Assembly (NCBI RefSeq): GCF_026153205.1
Contig: NZ_JAPFBW010000005.1
Coordinates: 185,141-249,140 of the forward strand
Length of the DNA stretch: 64,000 bases
Direction of reading: 5' to 3'
Source: Aquabacterium sp. A7-Y
GTDB lineage: Bacteria > Pseudomonadota > Gammaproteobacteria > Burkholderiales > Burkholderiaceae_C
Shown here: positions 1 to 9,900 of the stretch, one piece after another
How the letters are laid out: the number at the start of each line of letters is the position of its first letter
How positions within the stretch are numbered: position 1 is the first letter of the stretch
Notes under the pieces: generated by a model
Told to the model about the DNA's origin: nothing
What the model saw: only the letters and a program-made list of their open reading frames with translations
Databases searched by the model: none
Program-made: the position numbers and the translations under genes

Positions 1-180
1 CAGTGCGCTGGAGATCACGCCCGGCTCGCCGTCCAGGTGCAGGTCGCGCTGCAGGCGCTCGGCCAGCCAGGCGCCGCCCGACCAGATGCCCACCAGCGCC
101 GTGCCGGGCCGCAGCAGCGCACGCACGCCGGCTTGCAGGTCCACGTACAGCGCCTCGGCATCCAAGTGCAAGGTCGTCAT
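1..180 (-). CDS. pyrR: PyrR-type uracil phosphoribosyltransferase / pyr regulator (5' part only)
   Basis: Only the first 60 codons lie in the window; the gene runs off the left edge. The ATG is at 178-180 on the minus strand. The visible N-terminus contains ALVGIWSGGAWLAERL, which matches the start of the phosphoribosyltransferase fold in betaproteobacterial PyrR proteins. The family converts uracil and PRPP to UMP and can act as a pyrimidine regulator; whether this copy regulates cannot be judged here. Its ATG overlaps the ruvX stop codon (ATGA), so the two are probably translationally coupled. The order yqgE-ruvX-pyrR is the usual betaproteobacterial arrangement and supports the call. Confidence 0.8.
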   Translation of the reverse strand, partial: MTTLHLDAEALYVDLQAGVRALLRPGTALVGIWSGGAWLAERLQRDLHLDGEPGVISSAL

Positions 181-575
181 GAGGAGGTCCGTTCTCTGAA
201 GAACTGTTGAAGGATGATGCAGGCCGACACGGCATCGGCATCGCGCGCGCCGCTGCCCAGCGCCTCGGTGGTGGTGTAGCGCTCGTCGACTTCGTGCACC
301 GGCAGCCGGAAGCGGCCGTGCAGCTGGCGTGCGAAACGCCGGGCCCGCGCGGTGTTCTCGTGGGCCGCCCCGTCGGGGTGGAACGGCACGCCGACCACCA
401 GGGCATCGGGCTGCCATTCGGCGAGCAGCTTGGCTATGGCCGCGAAACGCGCGTCGCCCTCGGCGGCGATGGTCCGCAGGGGCTGTGCGTTGCCGGTCAG
501 CGAGTTGCCGGTGGCGGCGCCGACACGCTTCAGGCCGAAGTCGAAGGCGAGATAGCTCCTGGGTTGCGATGTCAC
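177..575 (-). CDS. ruvX: RuvX/YqgF-family pre-16S rRNA nuclease (putative Holliday junction resolvase)
   Basis: A 132-residue protein of typical family length. Family motifs are present: FDFGLKRVGAA near residue 11 (the first acidic residue of the RNase H-like fold), LVVGVPFHPDG in the middle, VDERYTTTEA, and DADAVSACIILQQF at the C-terminus. In Escherichia coli YqgF is needed for 16S rRNA 5'-end maturation; resolvase activity is the older annotation. The start codon is GTG at 573-575. The 90-bp repeat at 576-665 begins at the very next base, so the ribosome binding site (GCGGGGTGCTGTC then GTG) lies in the repeat. The stop overlaps the pyrR start. Confidence 0.93.
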   Translation of the reverse strand: MTSQPRSYLAFDFGLKRVGAATGNSLTGNAQPLRTIAAEGDARFAAIAKLLAEWQPDALVVGVPFHPDGAAHENTARARRFARQLHGRFRLPVHEVDERYTTTEALGSGARDADAVSACIILQQFFRERTSS

Positions 576-665
576 GACAGCACCCCGCTGGTCGGGTACG
601 GCAAGCGCCCCTCCGAAAGGACCCGGCCTTGCTTGAGGTGCCCCGGCGCGGCCCGCGGACGAGAG
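576..665. repeat. 90-bp interspersed repeat, copy A (between yqgE and ruvX)
   Basis: This stretch aligns without gaps over 90 bp to the tandem copies at 63814-63993 (71 of 90 positions identical by hand count). The best conserved parts are CACCCCGCTG, GGGTACGGC, CCTCCGA and GGCCTTGCTTG. It starts directly at the base upstream of the ruvX GTG and ends 16 bp from the yqgE stop. The small hairpin visible in the right-hand copies is not preserved here. No coding function is apparent. Confidence 0.85.
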
Positions 666-681
666 CTTGGCACTGGCTGGC

Positions 682-1257
682 TCACGCGTGCCCGGCCTCC
701 TGCGTCAACATGCTCGGGTGGATGCCCAGCAGCGCAAGCGCGCGTTCGTAGCGCCGCTCGACCGGCGTGTCGAAGATGATCTCGGGCGCCGCGGACACGG
801 TGATCCAGCCGTTGCGGCCGATTTCCTCCTCCAGCTGGCCGGCGGTCCAGCCGCTGTAGCCCAGCGTGACGATCACCCGCCTGGGGCCGGCACCGGCCGA
901 CAGCGCTTCCAGCACGTCCTTGCTGGTGGTCATCTCCAGGCCGCCGGGGATGGCCAGCGAGGAGCTGTAGTGCTCGCCCACCGGCTCGTGCAGCACGAAG
1001 CCGCGCTCGGTCTGCACCGGACCGCCGAAGTAGACCGGGGCTTCGGCAAGGTCTTCGCGGTCGAGGCTCAGATCGACCTTCTCGAAGAGGTTGCGCAGCT
1101 TGATGTCGATGGGCTTGTTGATGACCAGCCCCAGCGCGCCCTTGTCGGTGTGCTCGCACAGGTAAACGACGGCACCCGCAAAGGTGTCGTCGGCCATGCC
1201 CGGCATGGCGATCAGGAACTGGTTGGTGAGATTGATGCTCGCAGATTCGGCCGCCAT
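682..1257 (-). CDS. yqgE: YqgE/AlgH family protein (UPF0301)
   Basis: A 191-residue protein. The N-terminal LTNQFLIAMPGM, then VVYLCEH and GALGLVINKP, followed by VYFGGPVQ and a GYSGWTAGQLEEEI segment, are the classic UPF0301 signature. The biochemical role is not established; AlgH in Pseudomonas was first described as an alginate regulator. It heads the yqgE-ruvX-pyrR group on the minus strand, separated from ruvX by the 90-bp repeat. The ATG at 1255-1257 lies five bases downstream of CTAGAATC (minus strand, 1263-1270), a -10-like motif that would give a very short leader. Confidence 0.93.
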   Translation of the reverse strand: MAAESASINLTNQFLIAMPGMADDTFAGAVVYLCEHTDKGALGLVINKPIDIKLRNLFEKVDLSLDREDLAEAPVYFGGPVQTERGFVLHEPVGEHYSSSLAIPGGLEMTTSKDVLEALSAGAGPRRVIVTLGYSGWTAGQLEEEIGRNGWITVSAAPEIIFDTPVERRYERALALLGIHPSMLTQEAGHA

Positions 1258-1377
1258 GGGCTGATTCTAGAGCCTGTCGGGGCCTCACCCCGCTGCGTTG
1301 CGCCCTGGGCGCTTTGGCGGGGTGGCCCGGCCAGGTGCTCGCGGCACGCCGGCCCGTCCTCTGCGAAGATCCGGTGC

Positions 1378-2871
1378 ATGGAGAAGTCCCTGGATGCAGC
1401 TCTGGTGTGGTTCCGTCGCGACCTGCGGGCCCACGATCATGCGGCGCTCTACCACGCGCTCAAAGCCGCGCGGCAGGTGTGGTGCGTGTTCGTGTTCGAC
1501 CGCGACATCCTCGACCCCCTGCCGCGGGCCGACCGACGTGTCGAGTTCATCCGTGACAGCCTCGCGGAACTCGACGAAACGCTGCGCCGCCTGGCCGCGG
1601 AGGCCGGTGTCCCGGGCGGCGGCCTGATCGTGCTGCAGGGGCGCGCGGAGGAGGAGATCCCTCGCCTGGCCGACGCGCTGCATGTGCAGGCGGTCTACAC
1701 CAACCACGACTACGAACCGGCTGCGCGCGAGCGCGACGCCCGCGTGCTGGGCCGGCTGGCCGATCTCGGCATCATGCTGCACACCTCCAAGGACCAGGTG
1801 GTCTTCGAGACCAGCGAGGTGCTGACGGCGGCCGGGACCTGCTACAGCGTTTTCACGCCGTACAAAAACGCCTGGCTGAGAAAGCTCGACGCCTTCTATC
1901 TGCGCCCCTATCCGGTGTTGCCCTATGCCGACGCCTTCGCCCCGCTGCCGGAGGGCCGCCGGCACGGCGTGCCGACACTGGCGCAGCTGGGCTTCGAGCT
2001 CACCAACCTGCGCAGCCTGCAACTGCCCACCGGGACGCACGGAGCGCTCGAGCTGCTGGACGATTTCCTCGAACGCATCGATCGCTACGACGAGGCGCGC
2101 AACTTCCCGGCGCAGAAGGGCCCGAGCTATCTCTCGGTGCACCTGCGTTTCGGCACGCTCTCGATCCGCGAGCTGGCCCGGCTGGCCTGGGACCGCATGC
2201 GTGCCGGCTCGCGGGGGGCCGAGACGTGGCTCTCGGAGCTCGTCTGGCGCGACTTCTACCACCAGGTGCTGCACCACCATCCCCAGGTGGTGCAGCACAG
2301 CTACAAGCCCGAGTACGACGCGATCCGCTTCGAACACGGCAAGCACGCCGACCGGCTCTTCGCCGCCTGGTGCGAGGGCCGCACCGGCTATCCCCTGGTC
2401 GATGCCGCGATGCTGCAGCTGAACCAGACGGGCTACATGCACAACCGCCTGCGCATGGTGACGGCGAGCTTCCTGGTCAAGGACCTGGGGGTGGACTGGC
2501 GCCGCGGCGAGCGCTACTTCGCGCTGAAGCTCAATGACTACGACCTGGCCGCGAACAACGGCGGCTGGCAGTGGGCCGCCTCGACCGGCTGCGATGCCCA
2601 GCCCTACTTTCGCATCTTCAACCCCGTCAACCAGAGCCGCAAGTTCGACGCCGAGGGCCGTTTCATCCGGCGCTACCTGCCGCAACTGGCGAAGCTGCCC
2701 GACACCGCCCTGCATGCGCCGTGGATGGCGCGGCCGGTGGAACTCGCCGCCGCCGGCCTGGTGCTGGGCAGCGACTACCCGGAGCCCATCGTCGCCCACG
2801 AGGAGGCGCGCCAGCGGACCCTGCTGCGGTACGCGGCGGTGAAGTCGGTGGCCCCGCCGATGCGCGGCTGA
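1378..2871 (+). CDS. phr: Deoxyribodipyrimidine photo-lyase (cryptochrome/photolyase family)
   Basis: A 497-residue protein that would repair cyclobutane pyrimidine dimers using blue light. The N-terminal half is the photolyase antenna domain, opening with LVWFRRDLRAHDHAAL. The C-terminal half is the FAD-binding domain, with NNGGWQWAASTGCDAQPYF and RIFNPVNQSRKFD, which closely follow class I CPD photolyases. The ATG at 1378 was chosen because the antenna domain begins six residues later; the frame stays open upstream but shows no homologous sequence there. It is transcribed divergently from yqgE with a 120-bp gap and converges on the GGDEF gene. A cryptochrome role cannot be excluded from sequence alone. 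Confidence 0.93.
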   Translation: MEKSLDAALVWFRRDLRAHDHAALYHALKAARQVWCVFVFDRDILDPLPRADRRVEFIRDSLAELDETLRRLAAEAGVPGGGLIVLQGRAEEEIPRLADALHVQAVYTNHDYEPAARERDARVLGRLADLGIMLHTSKDQVVFETSEVLTAAGTCYSVFTPYKNAWLRKLDAFYLRPYPVLPYADAFAPLPEGRRHGVPTLAQLGFELTNLRSLQLPTGTHGALELLDDFLERIDRYDEARNFPAQKGPSYLSVHLRFGTLSIRELARLAWDRMRAGSRGAETWLSELVWRDFYHQVLHHHPQVVQHSYKPEYDAIRFEHGKHADRLFAAWCEGRTGYPLVDAAMLQLNQTGYMHNRLRMVTASFLVKDLGVDWRRGERYFALKLNDYDLAANNGGWQWAASTGCDAQPYFRIFNPVNQSRKFDAEGRFIRRYLPQLAKLPDTALHAPWMARPVELAAAGLVLGSDYPEPIVAHEEARQRTLLRYAAVKSVAPPMRG

Positions 2872-2899
2872 CGGGCCGAGTGCGGCGCGGCGCCAGCGC

Positions 2900-3931
2900 T
2901 CAGAACAGTTCGATGTCGCCGACCTTGGCCGAGTCCTTGAGCAGGCCCCGGCGCACCAGATCGCCATAACCGCAGACCTGGTTCCGGCCGTGCTGCTTGG
3001 CGTAGTAGACCGCCTGGTCGGCGCGCTCGAAGGCGGCGGTGGGGGCGTCACCGGGCTGCACTTCCGTGAAGCCGATGCTCGCAGTCACCCGCCCGACCTG
3101 CGGGAAGCCATAAGTTTCCATATTGAGGCGCAGACGCTCGAAGGCGCTGGCGGCGTCCTCCTCGCTGGTGCAGCGCAGCAAGGCGACAAACTCCTCACCG
3201 CCGAAGCGGTAGAGGCGGTCCTGGAAGCGGAAGGTGCTGCGCAGGATGCGTGCGACCAGCAGCAGCACTTCGTCGCCGATCAGGTGGCCGTAACGGTCGT
3301 TGACCAGCTTGAAGTGGTCGATGTCGACCACCCCCAGCCAGTGCCGCGGGACGGGCGCCTCGCTGCGGCGCTCACCGTTGCCGGTGCCGGCGGCCGGATT
3401 CTGCGCGTGGGCCGTCTTCAGGAAGGCTTCGTCGAAGGTCTTGCGGTTGAGCAGGCCGGTCAGGGTGTCGCGCTCGCTGTAGTCGAGCAAGCCGTGGAAG
3501 TTGCGGTAGATGCGCAGGATGCTGTTGACCATGCGCTGGGTCGGCTCGGGCAGCGGCTGCGGCGTGCTGACCTCGATCGCGCCGATCGCGTCGGCCTCGG
3601 CGAACAGCGGGAGCAACAGCAGGTGCCGGTCGCCGCGGACACCGGCCACCGGCGCCTGGCTCTCCACGCATTGCTCACGCAAGGGCTCACTTTCGCGGGC
3701 CGGCAGGTCCTCGAAGGCCACCCAGGGCGGATCGGAGACCGCCGTCACCTGCCCCTCGTCCAGGCGGGCACGCAGCAGCCAACGCTGCTGCCCCGGCTCG
3801 CCGACGAGCTTGTGGACCTGCACGCTGCACGGAGACAGCAGGTCCATCAGTGCATGCGCAAGTGTCACGTCGAGCAGGTCCCGATCGCGATAGCCGGTCA
3901 GCGCGGCCAGGTGGTCGATGGCGGTCGTCAT
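2900..3931 (-). CDS. GGDEF-domain diguanylate cyclase
   Basis: A 343-residue cytosolic protein. The C-terminal GGDEF domain (about residues 175-335) has an intact active site, RFGGEEFVALLR near residue 243, and an RFQD inhibitory I-site five residues before it, so an active enzyme under product inhibition is expected: two GTP to cyclic di-GMP. The N-terminal ~150 residues look like a GAF-type sensory region (LLLLPLFAEADAIGAIEVS); no ligand can be inferred. It lies 62 bp downstream of chpA on the same strand and may be the last gene of the Pil-Chp cluster, which would place c-di-GMP synthesis beside twitching control. Confidence 0.93.
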   Translation of the reverse strand: MTTAIDHLAALTGYRDRDLLDVTLAHALMDLLSPCSVQVHKLVGEPGQQRWLLRARLDEGQVTAVSDPPWVAFEDLPARESEPLREQCVESQAPVAGVRGDRHLLLLPLFAEADAIGAIEVSTPQPLPEPTQRMVNSILRIYRNFHGLLDYSERDTLTGLLNRKTFDEAFLKTAHAQNPAAGTGNGERRSEAPVPRHWLGVVDIDHFKLVNDRYGHLIGDEVLLLVARILRSTFRFQDRLYRFGGEEFVALLRCTSEEDAASAFERLRLNMETYGFPQVGRVTASIGFTEVQPGDAPTAAFERADQAVYYAKQHGRNQVCGYGDLVRRGLLKDSAKVGDIELF

Positions 3932-3993
3932 GGGCAGTATTCAGCGTAACGACAACGGCGCCGGGACGGCTGCACGAACGAGCTTCGTTTGCA

Positions 3994-6900
3994 TCAAACC
4001 GCAACAGACGCCGCCGTCATGTCCGCAGTGTAGCGACCGATGAGCGCCAGCAGTTCTTCTTCGCTGTAGGGCTTGCCCAGGTAGTGGTTCACCCCCAGCT
4101 CGGCGGCATAGTCGCGGTGCTTCTGCGCGATGCGGGAGGTGATCATGATGACCGGCAGGTGGGCCAGGCGCGAATCGCCGCGGATGTTGCGCACCAGGTC
4201 GAAACCGTCCATGCGCGGCATCTCGATGTCGCTGAGCACCACGGCCGGCCGCTCGTCGGCCAGACGCTCCAGCGCCTCCAGACCGTCCTTGGCAAGCGAC
4301 ACGCGATAGCCTTCGCGGGTCAGCAGGCGCTGCGTCACGCGGCGCACCGTCAGCGAATCGTCGACCACCAGCACCAGCGGGGTGAGCGGGGTCTCGGGCT
4401 GGACCGGCTGGGCCAGCAGCGCCGCCTGGGCGGCCGCCTCGCCGGCCGGTGCCTGCAGCGTCGCCTGGGTCATCGCGCGGGCCGCTTCGCCGTACACGGT
4501 CGCCAGCGCCACCGGGTTGTAGATCAGCGAGACCGCGCCGGACGCCAGCAAGGTCATGCCGGCCAGGCCGGGCAGGCGCGAGAGCTGCGGGCCGAGGTTC
4601 TTGACCACCACTTCCTGGTTGCCCAGCACTTCGTCGACGTGCAGCGCGACGCGCTGCTGCGCGCTGCGCACCACGATGATGGGCGCCGAGCGGCCGATCT
4701 CGGCGCCGCGGCCGCTGGACTGCAGCAGCGCCCCCATCCAGAAGAAGGGGATCAGCTGCTCGCCCATGGCGTAACTGCCGGTCTCGTAGCCGCGTGCCAG
4801 CTCGGTGAGGCTGCCGCGGCGCACGATCTCGACCAGGTGCGAAGGCACGCCCACCACCAGCTGGCCGCAGCGCAGCATCACGATCTGCGTGATCGCGGTG
4901 GTCAGCGGCAGCACCAGTTTGAAGCTGGTGCCCTGGCCGACACTCGTGGCCGTCTCGATGCGACCGCCCATCGCGTTGACGTCGGAGCGCACCACGTCCA
5001 TGCCGACCCCGCGGCCGGCCAGCTCGGTCACCGTCTCGGCGGTCGAGAAGCCCGGCGTGAAGATCAGATTGGCAAGTTCGGCGTCGCTCGGCTCGCTGCC
5101 GGCCTCGACCAGTCCCATGCTCAGCGCGCGCTGACGGATGCGGCCGAGGTGCAGACCGGCACCGTCGTCGCGGAACTCGATCGCGACTTCGTTGCCTTCC
5201 TGCTGGACGGCCACGACGATCGTGCCGACGGGGTCCTTGCCGGCCTCGGCACGCACCTGGGGCGATTCGATGCCGTGGGTCACGCTGTTGCGCAACAGGT
5301 GCTCGAAGGAGCCGGTCATCCGCTCCAGCACGCCGCGGTCGACTTCGATCGAGCCGCCGACGATGTCCAGCCGCACCTGCTTGCCAGTTTCCTTGGCCGC
5401 CAGGCGCACCACGCGGTAGAGGCGCTCGGACAGGCCTTCGAATTCCACCATGCGGGTGCGCAGCAGGTCGTCCTGCAGGTCGCGCGTCAGGCGGGCCTGG
5501 GCGGCCAGTTCGTCTTCGGCCGTTTCCAGGGTGCGCTGCAGCGTGCGCTGCACGGTGGCGACGTCGTTCACCGACTCGGCCATCATGCGGGTGATTTCCT
5601 GGAAGCGCGTGAAACGATCGAACTCCAGCGGGTCGAAGTTGTTGCCCTCGGCCTTGGCGGCCTCCATGCGGGACGTCATCTGCGTCTCCGCCTGCAGCTC
5701 GATGTCGCGCAGCTGCTGGCGCAGGCGCTCCAGGTTGTCGGTCAGGTCGGACAGCGAGCCCTTGATCTGCGCCACTTCGGATTCCAGGCGGGCCCGGGTG
5801 ATGCTGACCTCGCCCGCCTGGTTGACCAGGCGGTCCAGCAGCTGGGCGCGCACGCGCACCGCAGCGTGGCTGGCGCCGCCGGCGGCACGCACGGCCACGC
5901 TCGTGACGGCGCCGCTACCAGCGGCAAAACGCGACCAGTCGATCTCGGCCGCATGAGCGGTGACGGCGGGCTCCTCGCGCTCCTGCACGGCGGCGGGCGC
6001 GGGAACCGAGGTGGCAGACAGCGCCTCCACCGGCGTGGCAGGCGCCGCCGGGGCCTGCGCCGCCGGCTGGGCCGGAACCACCGCGGGAGCCGGCGCCGGT
6101 GCCGCCACCGGCGTCGTCGGGATGGAGGCGGTCGCGTCGGCATAGGCCTGGGCGTCGTTGGCTCGCAGCGCCTCGAACACGGCGTTCAGCGCATCGACCC
6201 GGGCCTGCAGGGGCTCCAGGTCGGCGCCCTGGATCTCGCCGCGCACCAGCAGGCGCTCGATGCCGGTCTCCAGCCGGTGCGCCATCTCGCCCAGACGCAT
6301 CGCGCCGGCCAGGCGGGCACCGCCCTTGAAGGTGTGCAGCGTGCGCATGCAGGCATTGGCATGCTTCAGCTCGTCGGGTGCGTCGACCCAGTCGCGCATC
6401 TGGCTGGCCAGCTGGGGCAGCAGATCCTGGCCCTCTTCCTCGAAGATCGGGAAGAGGTCGGCGTCCACGGCATCGACCTGGTCGATGTCGTCGTCGATGT
6501 CGATGCCGCCGGGCAGGCCGGTGACGTGGGTCGGTACGGCCGTCGTGCGGCTGTCGAAGGCGGCCAGTTCCTTGAACTCGGTGCGGCCGAGCTCGATCGG
6601 CGCCACGACCGGCGCGGGCTCCGCATAGGACGGCGCCGGCGCCACCTCAGCGACCGGCGCCGACGGGGGCTCGGCCAGGGCATCGGCTGCGGATTCGTCG
6701 AGGGCCGGCTCGTCTTCGGCCGACAGCAAGGGCTCGGGCGCGGGCTCGGCCACGGGCGCTTCGGCCTCTGCCGGCGCTTCGGCGGCGGGCTCGACCGGCG
6801 CCTCAGCGGCCGGCGCCCATTCGACTGGCAGCTGGGCGCCCGGCTGGTCGGCCGGCAACTCCACCGCCATCGGTTCGACCGCCAGGGACTCGGCATCGGT

Positions 6901-9900
6901 GACCGGGGGCAGCACGTCGCCCTCCTCGATCGGCAGCGCCGCCTCGGCGTCGGACTCTGCCGCCGTCTCTTCCAGCGGCAGCGGCTCCAGCAGGCCTTGC
7001 GCGGTGTCGAAGCCCACGGTGGTCGATGCACCGGAGTCGCCCCTCAGGCGGGCGTTCATTTCCTCGAGCTGGCGGGCCGACTCGATCTCGTGGGCCGCCA
7101 GGCGCTCCAGCAGCGCGGGTGTCGGCTCTTTCAGGAAACCGGCAGCGAACTGGTGCAGCAGGTGGCGGATCTCCTCGGCCACGTCGACGAACAGGCGCGC
7201 CTCGTCGGTCGAGCCGGTGCCCAGTGCCTGGGCGCGCATCAGTGCGTGCTCCAGCTGGCGCGCCAGCTGCGAGAGGTCGGTAAAGCCCACCGTCGCGGAG
7301 CTGCCAGCCAGGGAGTGGGCCAGCGCGATCGGCGTCTCGCCGATCGGGCGATGCAGCTCCATCGCCCATTCGGCGACCTCGGTGGTCAAGCGGCGCGACA
7401 GCTCGTCGGCCTCGGTGAGGTAGATGTTGAACAGCGGGATGCTGATGCGCAGCGGGCCGACCACCTTGACCTGGTCGCTGATGGCCTCGGCGGACGCGGG
7501 GGTCTCCTCGCGCTCGGTGCGGGTCACGGGCAGCGGCACGACGTTGTCGGGCAGCGCCTCGATGTCCTCGGCACCCTCTGCGGGCCGCTGGGCCTGGGCA
7601 TTGCGCAGCGCCGCCACCAGGTCGGCGCCGGCACCGGCCGCGAACTCGGCGCTGGACGCTTCCAGGCCCGGGAGGTCGAGGTCGAAGTCGATGTCCAGAC
7701 TCGGCATGCCGGTGTCCGGCTGGCCGTCCTCGCGACGTGCCTCGACCGGCTGGGCGGCGTCGAAGGCTTCCAGCGCGTCGAGCGGCAGCTCCTCGATCTC
7801 GGCCGCCGGCACGTCGGCCTGGGCCTCGCCCTCGAGGCGGATCTCTTCGCCGAGCGGCGGCAGCTCGGGCGCCAGCGTCGGTGCCGGCGCGGCCGCGCCG
7901 CCCTCGAAGGCCGACAGGTCGATCCCCAGGTCGGCGATCTCGGGCAGGGCCGGCGCTTCCTCGGCCGGCACCCCTGCACCGGACTCGGCCCGGTGTTCGT
8001 CGGCGGTCCCGGGTTGCTCGGCCGCCGGCGCGACGACGATCTTCTGAGCCGGCACGGGAGCCGGCGCCGGGTTCGCAGCGACTGCGACGTCCAGGGGGAT
8101 GCGCCGGCCTTCCAGGCGCAGCGTGTCCGCCACCTGGCGCACCGGGGCGCTGTGGTGGGTGGGCGGCGTGACGCGGGCGGCGATCTCGTTGATCCAGGAG
8201 GCCAGGTAGACCAGCACCTCGCCGGTGAGCTCGCGCAGGTCGTCGTCTGCCGGGCGCTGCTCGGCCAGCCACATGTTGTAGAGCTGCTCGCAGGCCCAGC
8301 CGGCTTCGCCGAAGTCGTTCAGGCCCACCATGCGGGCACTGCCCTTGAAGGTGTGGAAGGAGCGGCGCACCACGGTGAGCTGCTCGATGTCGTCCGGCGT
8401 GCTGACCAGACTGTCGAGGGCCTCGCTGGCGGCGGCCATGACGTCGCGCGCCTCTTCGAGGAAGATCTCGCGCATCTCGTCGTCTTCTTCCAGGCCGGAG
8501 CTGGTGGCCGGCGCCGGCGAGGGACGCGGGGGCGGGGGCGCGATGGGCTCGGGTTCGAGCGCGACGGGTTCGGAGGCGGTCGAGACGAAGTCGGCCATCG
8601 CCTGGGCCACCTGCTCGCGGGCCTCCTGGACGTCGGCCTCGCCGGCCTCGACCTGGGCCACGGCTTCCTGGGCGCTCGACAGCGTGGCGATCAGGGCCGG
8701 CTGGTCCGCGACGATGGCTTCCTGCGAGAGCTTCTGCAGCTCGGCCGAGACGGCCTCCAGCGGCACGTCCTCGCGCACCGCTGCTTCGGCCAGGGCCTCG
8801 GCCTGCTCGATCAGGCGCGGCTCGACCAGCATCAGGTTGGCAGTCCCGCCTTCCTCGGCCGGGACCGGCGCACCGGTATCGCTGCGGCCCATGACGGGCT
8901 TGAGCTCGCCACGCTGCGCGTCGAAGACGAACAGCGACTTCGCCATCTGCGGCTGGTAGCTGAGCATGTCGATCAGGAAGCCCAGGGCACCCAGGTTGCC
9001 GGCCAGACGGTCGAAGGTGCCGGCCTCGGCGGCGCGTACCGGATCGACCTCGGTGGCGATCAGCTCGTCGACCACCTCGCGCATCTTCAGCACCGCGTGC
9101 GAAGCCTGGTCCAGACCCAGCACCGACAGCACGCCGCGCATCGCGGCGAGCTGGTTGGGCACCGGCATCAGGACGTTGCGGTCGGTCGGGTCACGGAAGA
9201 ACTGGTCGATGTTCTTCTCGGCCTCGGTCAGCGAGTTGCGCAGCTCCTGGACGACGCTGCCCATGGTCTGGCGGTCGGACACCCGGCGGTAGAGGTCCTC
9301 CATCCAGGGTTCCAGCGGCTCGGGCGGACGGCCCTTGCGGACCGCCTCGATGCGCTGGGCCAGGCGGCTGGTGCGGGCTTCCTGCTCGGGATGGTCGAAG
9401 TCGACGTCTTCGAGCGAGGCTTCGAGGTAGAGCACGCTGGTCGCGACTTCCATCGCAAGCGGCGGCACCGGGCTTGCATGGCTCTCGACGGTCTGCTGGA
9501 CCGCATGCTGCAGGGCATCGGCCAGCGCTTCGCCGGCCGGGTAGATCTTGCGCAGTGAGTCGCCCACCAGGCTGAACTGCTCGTTCAGGCTGGGCAGGCG
9601 GTGCATCTCGCCGCCGGCCACGGCAGACCAGGAGTCCTTGGCAGCCGCAACGCGTTTGCGTGCCTGCACCAGCTGGCCCGGGTCGAAGCGGCCGAGCTGG
9701 GACACCTCGTAGTTGACCACCTGGTCGTCGCTCAGGCCATAGGCCTTGCGCACCGCGGCCAGGCGCGGCGCAACACGGTCATCGGGCAACGGGCACTGGG
9801 CACAGAAGAACAGCAGGTCCTGGGCCAGGCGGTCGCTAACGGCGGACTCGCCGCGCTCCAGCATCGTGAACTGAGCCAGGATGCGCGAGGCCACGCGCTT

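Noticed and set aside
1262..1345. A possible further copy of the 90-bp repeat between yqgE and phr (CACCCCGCTG and GGTGGCCCGGCC are shared).
   Set aside because: Outside these two short matches the sequence does not align, and the common words are expected in GC-rich intergenic DNA.
3850..9558. A 1902-codon open frame on the plus strand opposite chpA.
   Set aside because: It is the antisense shadow of a GC-rich gene. The composition is Gly/Arg/His/Gln-rich without any domain, while the minus strand has clear Hpt, ATPase, CheW and receiver motifs.
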